Positions 13,349-25,255 of a stretch of 64,000 nucleotides of DNA are shown here, in pieces. The position numbers were made by a program, and so were the translations under genes. The notes below the pieces were generated by a model. The model was not told the DNA's origin, ran no database searches, and worked only from the letters and a program-made list of their open reading frames with translations. The DNA comes from Copromyces sp. CBS 386.78 (Eukaryota; Ascomycota; Sordariomycetes; Sordariales; Sordariaceae), in assembly GCA_030685235.1 (NCBI GenBank), contig MU839110.1, forward strand, positions 186,001-250,000, in the 5' to 3' direction. Position 1 is the stretch's first letter; the number at the start of each line of letters is the position of its first letter.

Positions 13349-13578
13349 TTTGCAATGTGTTGTGCTGGAAGTTGTCGCTGGTGTTTGTTGCGATTCTCGA
13401 CTTCCAAATGTTTGTTGATGGGATTGGGGCCTTCTGGGTTTGCTCCTGCTGCCCCTGCAAAGGTTGGACGCAGCAGAATGCGGGCAGTCCAAAATTTTGG
13501 CGGTGACGGCCTGCAAAACCCGCTTGGCAGGTCCCACTCCAATGGAGCTTTGACCCCCACTCCAATGGAGCTTTGACC
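13349..13578. other. Remaining upstream region of rsa4
   Basis: Only about 230 bp separate the rsa4 start codon from the duplicated target of the transposon island, so the core promoter and 5' UTR must lie here, in the transposon, or both. The composition is normal, with no sign that RIP leaked into it. It ends with two tandem 23-bp units. Confidence 0.6.
13533..13578. repeat. Two perfect tandem 23-bp units next to the transposon
   Basis: Bases 13533-13555 and 13556-13578 are identical (unit begins CCCACTCC and ends CTTTGACC). Each contains the near-palindrome CTCCAATGGAG. The second copy abuts the left target-site duplication of the Mutator-like element. No third copy is found on the right side of the island. 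Confidence 0.9.
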
Positions 13579-13587
13579 CACAATCAC
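13579..13587. repeat. Left 9-bp target-site duplication of the Mutator-like element
   Basis: CACAATCAC here is repeated in the same orientation at 46334-46342, immediately outside the two terminal inverted repeats. Nine bases is the classic length for Mutator insertions. Confidence 0.9.
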
Positions 13588-13700
13588 CGAAAAGGCTAGC
13601 TGGCAAGACCCAGAATGCTCCCTAGCAAGAAGCCCCCTACTTTTTAGCGCTGAGTAAGCCCAGCCAGCCAGCCCAGCCAGCCTAGTATACCGTATACATC
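13588..13700 (+). repeat. Left terminal inverted repeat of the MULE
   Basis: It matches the reverse complement of 46212-46333 over about 110 bp, including TAGCTGGCAAGACC, ATGCTCCCTAGCAAGA, CTACTTTTTAGCGCTGAG and repeated CAGC units. Most mismatches are C/T or G/A. The right copy has a short extra run inside the CAGC-rich part. Confidence 0.9.
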
Positions 13701-14149
13701 GCTACCTAACCTTATCGTCGTCGCGCAATTTATTAGCGACCGTTAGTTTTATATACAATTAAATAAAACTATTGCAAAATCTTATTCTACTATTACGTAA
13801 TTATTTTGAACAATCATCTTTCATCTTTATTATTATTTAGTAAAATATTTTCAACTTCGTAGTATTAATATACTTCGCCCGCCCGCCTACCGTATATTAT
13901 ATATTCGCTAATTAAATTCCTACCCTAACTATAATAATTAGTATTAACGGGATTTAAATAGAATTACTAATAAAATACCCTCAAATCCGGTTCGAATAAT
14001 TATTCCCTAGCGGAGTACGATTCCCTTCGTCGAAATCTAATTGCTATTAATCTGCCGCTATCTTTAGTAATTAAGAATATAATTGCTATAATCCCCTAAC
14101 GAATGCGCTACTATTCTTTCGCTAATTAAGTTAGCGAGGCTAATAAAAT

Positions 14150-16419
14150 TACTATTTATATTTTATATTTATAATATTCTAGTCGCCGTATTTGATTCGC
14201 TATAAGATTATTACGTATAATAAGGCTTTATAATTATTTTGCGCGCTAATATTAAGAGTAAAAAGAAAGGGGACGAAGGTATTATTATATATATCGATTA
14301 TCGCTATATATACGGCTGTATTTATATAGTAATTAGGTAACGTATTCGAAATATTACTTTAAAGCGTTTCGATTATCCTTACTAAATAAAAATCGTATTG
14401 TAGAAAAGGTAGGGCAACTAGTAGTTCGCTAAAGAAATTAATAATACTTATAATTACGACGTTAATATCGCTAACCTCGCTAGTAATGTATCCTATCGAT
14501 AATAAATTCGCTAGAATTATAAAAAGGCTATTAATATTATTATCGAACGGTTGTTTAATATCGCTAAAATAATTGCCTATTAAATCGCTTATTATTTTAA
14601 TAGAACGTTAGATTATAACGATGTAAATGAAGAAAACGCTGCCGCTATTTAATATACTAACCGTAATAATCTATTTAAAAAATTATATAATCTTCGAATT
14701 CCTATTACGATTAAAGAAGTATTGAATATTCAATAGTGTATTTATTATATAAAGTATAATCCTTATACTTCGATTAAAATACTTATCGATTTATTAAAAT
14801 AATATAAAGATTGTTATAGTATTTAGTACTTCGTTAAGTATTATAAGTAACGGGTTACGTAAATATTCTAAACTTTCGATTAATATATAAAAATATAGAA
14901 GAAGAATCCCTATATATTATTAGTCGATAATACGTATAAAGTAAATATTTTTATATATTCTTTTATTATTATATAAATAAATCTATTTACTATTTAGGAG
15001 TCTATACTAACTACCTTTTTTTTTATATAAATTAATTATTTTAACTTCCCCCTCCTTAATATTACTAATATTAATACTTTAAATTATAATTTTAATATTA
15101 GTTTCGGTCTCTTAAATAAAAAGAGTTAAATAAACTTCGAATAATAATTTAACTACTTAAAAAAGCTCTAAGAGGATTACGAAATTATTAAACCTAATAT
15201 AATTATTAGCGATTTCGATAGAAGGTTTAAAAAAGCCGCTATCGCCACCTACTTAAACGTCCCGTACTAATTTTATATATAGTATATTATAAAGAACGTA
15301 AATTATTATATTAAAAAGAAATAAATTTAATTAGGCGGCGCTAAATTAGTCCCTAATATTAATTTACTAAATCCCCTGCTAACTACCTGGGATTTAGATA
15401 ATAATAAGCCTAATCTTCTATTATATTAAGGCCCTACTATTACCGCTAAGGACGACGAACCTAATAATTACTTTAATAATAATTTAAAAGAAAATAACCT
15501 AGAGGAAATCGAAGATACTACCGTCGCTACCTATTTTATATAGTAGTTAAACGGCGGATAAAGAGTTCGTAAAGCTATTAACGAACTGCTAATTAACGCT
15601 ATTATTCTATACAATTATAAAATCCCTATCTTTAATCTAATTTATCGATTCTATAAAAATTCGTATAAAGGTTTTTAAAAGGCGTAGAAATAGGTCGTTT
15701 ATATTAATAATAAAAGTTACTTTAAAAGGGTATAGTAATTAATAATTAATGAATTTAAGCGGTAGATTCGTAAATATTATATTTATCCCCCCCCCCCTCT
15801 CTATAATAAATTATATATCTTTTTCGCTTATATTCTTTATTAATTATCGTTTATTATAATATTCCTCTCTTACCTTTATAAATATTATTTTTTATAAATT
15901 AACGAATTCGGTAATTATGTTATTTCGAAGTATAAAAACTATAATATTAAAGTAATTAATTGAGTCGAATTTATATATAAAGTTATTAAACGCCTCCTTA
16001 AAACCCGTTTTTCGTTTCTAAATTAATTGTATAAATATATACAATTTACCTACCGCTTATAATAATAAGAATTCAAATTTAAATATGCTAAAGCGAAATA
16101 AGAGGTTTTATTTAAATATAAGAAAATAAGGATATTCGAAGATTTAATATTAAAAGTAAATAAAAATAAGGTCTTTTATTATTATATATATAAATAATTA
16201 ACTACTTTTTATATAAGTTACGCTATATACCCTAAAATTTATTTAATATTAATACTGCTATATTTATAACGATTAGTTTTAAAATTTAGTTTAAAACTTA
16301 GACGCTATATATAAAGAGGAATTTATTACGTAATATAGCCTCCTTTATAAATACTTTATACTAAGACTACTATAAATAAATCCGCCGTTAATATTATTTA
16401 AAGAGGATATAAATATATA
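14150..16419 (+). pseudogene. MULE transposase, RIP-destroyed
   Basis: Reading through stops on the plus strand gives a Mutator-type transposase. A FAR1-like N-terminal DNA-binding part (about 14,180-14,480) contains the DCPYQIK-type cysteine region, read here as FDYPY. The DDE domain has LLVDNTYKVN at about 14,905-14,940, where MULEs have (I/V)DATYKTN, and IISDFDRRFKKA at about 15,202-15,237, where they have a D..D..R.L..A motif. Next comes QFYI*YIIKNV at about 15,262, where families have FCxWHxxKNV. Cys to Tyr, Trp to stop and His to Tyr are each explained by C-to-T or G-to-A changes. Many stops make translation impossible. The frame ends at the LINE insertion, so a short C-terminal part may continue after 43,232. 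Confidence 0.85.
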
Positions 16420-16430
16420 TTAGTAATTAG
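16420..16430. repeat. Left target-site duplication of the LINE
   Basis: TTAGTAATTAG here corresponds to TTAATAACCGG at 43222-43232. The four differences are all transitions, as expected if both copies were RIP-mutated separately after insertion. Confidence 0.75.
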
Positions 16431-17775
16431 GGGGTTCGATAATAGAAGCTAAACGCCGTACCTATATAATCCAAGAAAAACGACGCCGAAACCGGAAACG
16501 CCGATTTCTGGTCAGGAAGTACTCCAAAACGAAAACCGACAACGGCAATCGACTTAGGAGGGTTATTTACCCCTTCCGCGATATCCTACGACGATTATAG
16601 TAATAGCATTAAGCCGTCGCTGCCAATAACAATTAATAGAAGTACGAATAAGCTCGAAAATAGCGTCTACAACCTCCTCGGAAGTATTTTAAAATATAAC
16701 GACCCTAATGCTATACTTACTATAAAAATTTCGGAAAAGATAGAAGAAGATAATAAAATTATAAAGAAATTTATTGCTATAGCGAATAAAACTATAAATT
16801 ATACCGCCGTATCGACCGACAACCATCGTTAAATTCGAGAATTCCTTTTCGAATTCGCGAAAATTTCTACAAAAAAAAGTAGGTCTAAAATATTTAAAAT
16901 AAATAAGGCCGCTAAAACCTAATTTATTATTAGGAAAGATATCGACGATTTAAAGAAATTTATTTCGAAGGAAATAAAAAAAGACGCTTAAGAAGCACCG
17001 AAAAAATAAGCTAATATTATCCGGAAATCGCCGGACAAAATTAGCGCTACCTTCTATTACCTACCTAATATTACTATTAAAAAATTTATCCCTTCTAATT
17101 ACGAACGTTAATTTATTATTAAAGGGGCCTAAATTACCGCCGAATTTATTACGCGCTCGAATAATAATATAAAGTAAATTATCAAAAGCGTTTTAAAGGA
17201 GAGCCCATATAAAATAATTTACGTAATTATTAAAATAATAATAAACGGAAATTACGTAATTATCTTTAATAAATTAATTAAAGATTAATATTAGAAGTAT
17301 TAAATTTAGGTTAAAACAGTCTTTAAAAAAGAAGCCGTCGTATTTTTAAATACTATAGCTATTTTAATTAAAGGAGTCTTATAGGCTAATATCGATATAA
17401 AATAATCCGAATCGGTTATATAGGAAATAAAGACGAAGAATAAAGAAATAGAAATTATTTAGGCTAAACTTTAGAAAAGACGTAAAGAAGAGGAAAGAAG
17501 AATACTCTTAATAAAAATTACAACCGCGAAGGCTACAATCTTCCTCTAAGAGAACTTTTTCCTCTAGAATAGTAGCGTATACGTATACGAACCGTTTTAA
17601 ACTACAGCCTCTACTTAATAATATTTTAAATATTAATATTTCAAATATATAATAAAATTCTATTATTAAAAGGACGTTTATAGCCGTTATAATAAAATTA
17701 AATACGAAGGGCCGCGTATAAGAGAAGAGAATTGCCCTTCGAATAAAAATAATTCCCTAATTTTTTATAAACTAT

Positions 17776-17780
17776 ATAGG
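17776..17780. repeat. Left target-site duplication of LTR element A (ATAGG)
   Basis: ATAGG directly precedes the 5' LTR and recurs at 25251-25255 directly after the 3' LTR. Confidence 0.92.
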
Positions 17781-18015
17781 TGTCATAGGGCTAATGCCCG
17801 TAGCTATATACCTAGCAATCGCCAGGCGAACTGCCGTGCCGGCAACGCTGCCGTACCGGCAACCCCTCCCTATAGCCCGTACACCTATACGTCCCTTAAA
17901 AAGGACAGTTAGCTAGCCGCCTACTCTATAGGCACCCTTCCTCTCTTTCTTTCCTCGTAGAACCTTATCGATCGTTTAGGCCAGCACTTATACTAATTAT
18001 ACTACACCCCTTATA
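17781..18015 (+). repeat. 5' LTR of element A
   Basis: The 235 bp match 25016-25250. This copy carries more RIP changes than the 3' LTR near its end; for example ACTTATACTAATTATACTAC stands where the 3' copy reads ACCTGTGCCAACTGTGCTGC. Confidence 0.93.
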
Positions 18016-18039
18016 TTAAGTTCTACCTATACCTATATA

Positions 18040-21000
18040 AGCGGACAATAAATTCAATAGCGGATATTAATAAATTTAAAACGGAACTAGCAATATCGAA
18101 TACGGCATTTACGGCATTTATTAATACTATAATCGAATTCAGCGAAATAAACTTCGACGATATCGAATAATAATTTTATAACCCCTAAGGCGGCGAATAA
18201 TAACTAATAGGAAGTACTATTACGAACGATAGCCTTATAAAAGGCCTTATTAAAGTATTTAACGGGAATACTACCCTATGCGATTGTATTAAATCCCTTC
18301 TCTTTAATACTAATCCTAATTTAATTTTTATTTTACGTTTAAACTTCAATCCTACGGACCCAATTCCTACTAGCGGAGCCGTAGTAAGTACTTTAACTAC
18401 TACTACCGGAAACCCTACTAATTTAAATAGCGATAGTCTTAATACTTCTATTTATAGGAAGAAACCCTTCGAACTCCTTAAATAAAATAATTAACCTTAT
18501 ATTTTCTAATTCTATTTTAATTAATTTATTTAAGTATATAATACCAATATTAAAGCGGGCTTCCGTACCGATTATAATACCGTTTAGTCCGAAATCCTCA
18601 ATACCCTCCTTAATAATAAATAATTATTATTAGAAGATTTTTAAACTGGTAAAATAATCCGTAGAAAAAAAGACTTAATTAGTTTATTTAATTAAATTTA
18701 AATTATTTTCGGCTCTTATTAGAATTAGAATATTGTTTTTAATAAATTAGTTCGTATACGTTAGAAGAATAAAGAACCTTTCGCTATTTTCTTAGTTACT
18801 TTCGATAATAAAATATTAAAAGTAGGTAGCTATAATTAGGAGAATTTTATTAAACTAATTTATTTTAACCGTACTTTTAACCGGAAATTCTATAATAAAT
18901 TCTTTATAGTAGATCTTTTAAAAGATTATTGCGCTTACGTAATTAAAATATAATACTTTGCGGTTAAGTACGAACGGACTTTTAAATTTAAAGAGGACTA
19001 CTATAAGTACTTTTATTTTTAAAAAGGGCGTTCCTAGGGTAGCGGTATTTACTTTCTTACCTCTAGTATTAATACTTAATAATTTAATACTTCCCGTTAA
19101 TAAATATAATCTTCTTCTTCCTCTACTAATAATCGTCCCTTTAACTATAATAATAATATTATTATTAAATCTATTTGAATCGGCGCGTTTAATAGAAATT
19201 GTAATAATTGGGGGCGAAGCGGTTTAAATTCAGCTATTTCTTCTAAATGTATTAAATAAGTCTCTAATAAAGAACGTTAGAAATATAAAGATAATAACCT
19301 ATATTTCCGCTATAGAATTTTTAATTATTAAGTAAATAATTACCTTTACTTACTTATAATCCTTCTTAATAATAATAATAGCGGAATTTATATTTAAGTA
19401 ACTACTATTAAAGTCTTTCAATTTCTAAAAGATAACGACGAATAAAATTCTACTTTTAAATAAGGAAAAGAATAATTCTAGAGCGAAATTGGGCTCTAAA
19501 ATTTAAAAATATATTAAATAAAGTAGAAGAATTTAAATTAAATTCGTAATTAGAAATAAAGTTTATATTAATTCTATTCGTTATTAACGATTATAATTTA
19601 TTCTACGCCCTTATCGATAAAGATTATTAATATTATACTATAATTAATAAGAAAATTATTAAAAATCTTCGGATTCTAATCGTTCCTATTAAATTTTATT
19701 ATATTAAAGGAGTTTCTATAATTATAAAAGGAATTACTATCCAAAATTTTACGTACTTCCTAACGGAAGTTAATAATTATATTTACCTTATTTATATTTA
19801 TATTATTCTATTACTAGAATTCCTAATTATTTTAGGAAAGCTATAGTTAAAAATTATATATATTTATTCTATTCTTTATAAAAAGCGGATATATATAAGG
19901 ATTATAAATTATTAAATTTTATATATTAATAAAGAATAAGCCCCGGATATAGAATTTATAAAGGATATTAAGTTTGTTATTTATATAATAATAATTATTT
20001 TTGTAAACTATATCCGAAAAATTAAAAAAAAATTCGGGAATAAAACGGTAAAGGAAGCTATTTATACTATAAATTTAAAGGACGTTAAGAAGGCCTTGCG
20101 GCCGAAAATAATATATACCGAAAATCAATTCCGGAAAATAATCCCGAAGAAGTATTATAATTTCTTACTTCTTTAAATAAAGTAAGAAGCTGATAAATAT
20201 AACCCCTACCGTCCTAAAATCGACTATAAAATCGAAATTGAAAAGGATAAGGATAATAAAGAATTATTAATCCCTTTTAGTCCGTTCTATAATATAACTT
20301 ATAAAAAATTCTTAATTTTAAAGAAAATATTTAAGGATTTTTTGGATAAGGGTTTTATCCGTATTAATAATTTAGAAGCTAGAGCCCTAATATTTTTCGT
20401 ACGGAAATTGAGTGGCAGCCTCCGTTTCTACTATAATTATTATATTTTGAACGCTATTATACGAATAGATTATTACCCCTTACTATTTATTAATAAAACG
20501 TTCTATATTTTAAAAGGAATTAAATAATATATAAAAATTAATATTATATAAATTTTTTACAAAATTTAAATAATTATAGGAAAAGAATGGAAAATAGTAT
20601 TTCGGATATAATATAGGTTATTCGAATAGTTAATTGTACCCTTTAAGCTAATTAGTATACTAGTAACGTTCTAATAGTATATTAATTATATCCTTTATAA
20701 ATATTTTAATAAATTTTATACTATTTATATAAACGACGTACTTATTTATATTTCAAGTATTAAAGAAGATTATAAAATTAAAGTTTATTTAATATTAAAG
20801 AAATTCCTTAATACAAATTTCTATTTAAATTTAAATAAATACGAATTTATTATTAAGAAAGTTAAATATTTTAATTTTATTATTTATGCGGGTATAAGAG
20901 TATAAGCCGACCCCGAGAAAGTTAAGGCTATCCTCGATTAGCTCCCTCTTAACTTTTAAAAGGGCATTCGTAATTTTTTTAGGTTCGTTAATTATTATAG

Positions 21001-23300
21001 GATATTTATACCTTAATTTTCGAAAGTTATAGCCCCGTTAATAGTATTTACTAATAAAGGAATAACTTTCGAATAAATTAAAAAGTATAAGAATACCTTC
21101 TAATTATTCAAAATATTATTTACGAAAGCTCTAATCTTTATAGAATTTAACCTTAATAAAAAGATATTCTTAAAAATAGATTATAATAACTTCGCGTTGG
21201 GTAGAATTATTTTATAAAAAGTTAATAAATTTAGGAAGCGGGTAATTATTAATTATTATTCGTAGAAGTTAAACGTTACCGAATGGAATTACCCTATTTA
21301 TAATAAAGAAATATTTGCAATTATTAATTATTTAGAATAATAATCGGCTAAATTATAGAATTATAAATCTTTTACTATCCTTACTAATTACCGGAATTTA
21401 GAATATTTTATAAAAATGCAGCGGCTCTCTAAGTAGTAAATTCGTTGGGTTAAATATTTATTATAGTTTAATTTCGACATTGAATATCGGCTAGGTAAAG
21501 AAGGGGTAATCTCTAATACCTTGTTTTACCGGAAATAGAATATATTTATTAAATAAGATTACGAAGCCCGTAACTTATAGATAATACCGGATTCCGCTTT
21601 CGAATTTTATAGTTTATTCTGTATTTCCGCTTCCCGGATCGTTTATATTAGGAGGGAAAGTATAAAAATATTTGAAAATCCGGATTTATAATAATTCTAA
21701 GATTAAATGGCCTTAAAAAACTCCTTATATTAATAAATTAAAATAGTAATTTAAAATAACGAATAATATTTCAACCTTTCTTTAAAATTTAAAATATAAA
21801 TTATTAATTATACTATTAATTTTTATAGTTAATTCCGCTATTAAAACCGCTTCTAAATCCCTAAAACGCCCGTTTATATTAAATCTAATTTTATTAACTT
21901 TTCGGACTAATCCTAATAATTTAATACCCTCCGTACAATTCTTATTTAAGCTATATATAATTCTTATATCTTTAGCTACTTAAAAAGAGAAAGTACTATA
22001 ATAGTATTTATTTAATATTTTTATTAGCCGTTTTTAAAAGTTTATATCCGGTAATTCCTTTGCAACTATTATACTTATAGTTCTATAAAAGTTTAGAAAG
22101 AATAAAAACGAAGCTTTTTATAATTGCTACCAATCCTAGAATAATTTAATAGGGAAATTTAAATAGATTTTATTATAAACTTCCCAAATTTAAATAGTAA
22201 TACCTATTTTTAAATTATTAAAGACCGGTTTAGTAAGAACGTTATCCTTGAATTTATATTTTCTATAAAGGCTAAATTTTATATTGAATAGTTTTTCTAA
22301 TATTTTATTAAATATTATAATATTTTTAGATTTATCGTTAATAATCGGAATTCTAATTAGATTAACTATTTTTAAATAAAACTCTATAAATTACTTAATA
22401 TTAAACACCTTTTAAATACGATTTATTATTTACAAACTAATAATAGCTTAAAATATATAAATTAGGAAATTTATATTTACTTTCGAACGGTCGTTAATTA
22501 TATTTTAAATTATTAAAATAAATAATATTTAATAGCCTAATTAATTATTAATAACTATATTAATACCTTAATTAATATAAGCCTATTCTTTATTATTTAT
22601 AAATTTAATATAGAATTCTCAATTTCTATTATTAAAGAACCTACGAACGGACTTCTACTTTTCTCTTCTAAAAAGCGAATTTATTAATTCGTTTAAAAGC
22701 TATAGTAAATTATAAATGTATATTAAATTATTATAGCGGCGGCTGCCTAATAATAAAAGAAATTCGCTAATTAATATTGTTAATTAATTGAACGCTTCTA
22801 AATTGGGGATAAAATTTAATTTAACTTTAAAAATTATAGTATTAATTGTTTTAAAAAGAAATTAGATTAATTATATGCAAAGTATATAATTTTAAAAGTT
22901 TTCTTTCTGTACGTTATAGAATTTTCTAATTTCCTTCGAACTATTTATAACGTTTTTTATATAGATTTTTTATAGCGGGTAATTTAAAATCCGCTATTGG
23001 GGTAAAAGTTTACCGATAATTAATTATTAATTATAGAAGTAAAAAGAGAGTTCGAATAGTAAATAGAGGAAATCCTTTATATATTTATTAATTATAAGAA
23101 AAGGGGACTTGTTTATAAAATTTTAATTAAATAGAAGGGGTATTATAATTTTACTTAAGAACCCTTAATAGAATTTAAAGAAATGAAAGTATTTAACGAA
23201 TTCGAAAATAAATATAGAATAGCGGATACTAATAACGGACTAGCCGACTAATAAATTAGAAATTTTTTCCTAAGGGATCCTACGAACGGAGTAAAATTAA
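18040..23300 (+). pseudogene. Gag-pol of LTR element A, RIP-destroyed
   Basis: Domains are read through stops. An aspartic protease-like stretch lies at about 19,590-19,870 (ALIDKDYQ, ITIQNFTYF, IILGK). The reverse transcriptase is at about 20,230-20,900, with DKGFIRINN at 20,342, FFVRKLSG, and YINDVLIYI near 20,725 where the family has YxDDxLIY; Asp to Asn is the RIP change. RNase H is at about 21,170-21,530 (NEIFAIINYLE-type, YFIKMQRLSK). A degraded integrase region follows. A chromodomain-like stretch lies at about 23,030-23,210 (VYKILIKQKGY and EPLIEFKE). The order protease, RT, RNase H, integrase, chromodomain is that of Ty3/Gypsy chromoviruses. Only one frame of about 60 codons (20,342-20,527) survives with an ATG. 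Confidence 0.87.
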
Positions 23301-25015
23301 TTAATTATAGAATTATAGGAAAAGAATCGATTTATAATATTAGAAAGAATTCAAAATTAATTAGGGTAAAGTTCCGAAAATACTAAATATTTTTCATTAT
23401 TTTATTACCCAGTAAATTTCCTATAATTTAATTAATATTAATTTTTATCCTCTTTCCTCCAATTAAATTTATATTAGTAATAGCGTATAAATTATACGGG
23501 GTAGAGTAAATATTTTCGGCGTAGGGCGGGGAGAGTAAGGACAGTAGAAGGCGGATTCCGTTAAATAGGCGAACGTTAAAGGATAAATAAATAATATCCT
23601 ATTACAAGAGTTTATTAAGGCCCGAAGTCTTTTTAAACCGCTTAGCGGCAACGCTGCCGTAAGTACGTACCTAACGCTTAAGAACGGCGGAAGATTTAAT
23701 AATATTCTTAATAATAGTAATAAGAGCAGTAAAAATAATAGTAGCGGGGGTAAGGGAGGTAGTAGTAGGAGCGGTAGGAATAGTAGTAATAGGGGTAAGG
23801 GAAGAAGTAATAGCGGCGGCAGCTCTCTCTTTGTACTCTTTTTAATTATTATAAGCGACTACTATATTATTGAAATCGTACTAAATAGTAATATTAATGA
23901 CCTATTTAATAAACCCTATACGTTCTTTAAAAGCCGCTACCCTCCTTTTAAATTTAACGAATTCGGTTATTTAATTTTTAAAAATTTAAATTTTAGTAAT
24001 TAAAAAAGATAATAGACCTTCGAATTTAATAAAGGAGGATTGCTAGCGGGCTATAATAAATTCGGATTTAATTTGAACCTAAAAATTATTAGCGAAAATA
24101 ATAAATATAAGAATAAATTATGTAGGAAGGGAGAAACTTATATAAAAATACCGATATCTTTAATTCTTTCTATAATTATTAAATAGTTAAGCGTTTTAAA
24201 AGCGGCGATAAATAATTCGTATTTAAAATTTAGAATATATTTAATTGTATATTAAGCGGTAAAAAACTTTTAAGCCTATTTTAGCGTTAGTTTATAAAGT
24301 ATTTTAATATATTAATATATTAAATATATAATAGCCGTACTATTAGCGGCGGAAGTAGTATAATTATATTTGTTAATTAAATAATATATATATTAGTTTG
24401 GGAGTAGGGTGGCGGTGGCGGCGACGGCGGCGGTAATAGCGGCCTTAATAGTAGTCTCTCTACCGATACTGGTAGTAGTAATATTCGGGCGGGTTTAGAT
24501 TAGTTTAGAGATAATTCGGCGGCGAAGCGTAGGGGAGGGGGTTAGCGGAACGGGGGATAATAATTAGTATAATTATTACTATATACGCCGAAATTATTAG
24601 AATTTTAAAAAATCCTATATTATATTAAAGGTAAGGGTGAGACCAAATATTTTAATAATTACAATAAACTAGATTAGGAAGTCAATAAATAAATATAAGA
24701 ATGGAGTAAAATTAATAAGTAGCGTAGTAATAATCGCGGGAATATAATAGTAGGAAAGAAAAAAAGGTAATAGGAAGGTAATAATTGTAATAGCCGTATT
24801 AAAAAATTGAATAATAAGGGGGATATTTATAACGTAATACGATAATAATTAAAGGAAGAAAAAAGAGGAGGGAAAGAGGGAGAGGGATTTATAAATAAAT
24901 AAAATATATACCGCGCGACTAAAAGGGAAGGAAGCTTATCGTTTAATATTTAGGATATATGTAATCTATTATAATTATATATTTATCTATTTAATTAGAA
25001 GAAGGGGGGGGCTAA

Positions 25016-25250
25016 TATTATAGGGCTGATACCCGTGGTTGTATACTTGGTAATCGTTAGGCGAATTGCCGTGCCGGTAACGTTGCCGTGCCGGCAACCC
25101 CTCCCTATAGCCCGTGTACTTGCACGTCCTTTAAAAAGGATAGCTAACTAGCCGCCTACTCTATAGGCACCCTTCCTCTCTTTCTTTCCTCGTAGAACTT
25201 TATCGATCGTTTAGGCCAGCACCTGTGCCAACTGTGCTGCACCCTTTACA
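25016..25250 (+). repeat. 3' LTR of element A
   Basis: The 235 bp pair with 17781-18015. This is the better preserved copy, retaining CpA and TpG dinucleotides such as in CAGCACCTGTGCCAACTG. Confidence 0.93.
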
Positions 25251-25255
25251 ATAGG

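Larger units (their letters stand above)
17781..25250 (+). mobile_element. LTR retrotransposon A, Ty3/Gypsy chromovirus, 7,470 bp
   Basis: Two 235-bp LTRs (17781-18015, 25016-25250) begin TGTCATAGGGC or its mutated form TATTATAGGGC. The 3' copy ends in CA. The element is flanked by ATAGG on both sides. A purine tract (GAAGAAGGGGGGGG, near 24,998-25,011) precedes the 3' LTR. Gag-pol runs on the plus strand. It sits inside LINE ORF1. Between the end of pol and the 3' LTR there is a 1.6 kb stretch rich in AGTA/GGCGG-type runs (about 23,690-25,010) without recognised coding capacity. All LTR differences I checked are transitions, so LTR divergence cannot be used to date the insertion. Confidence 0.95.
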
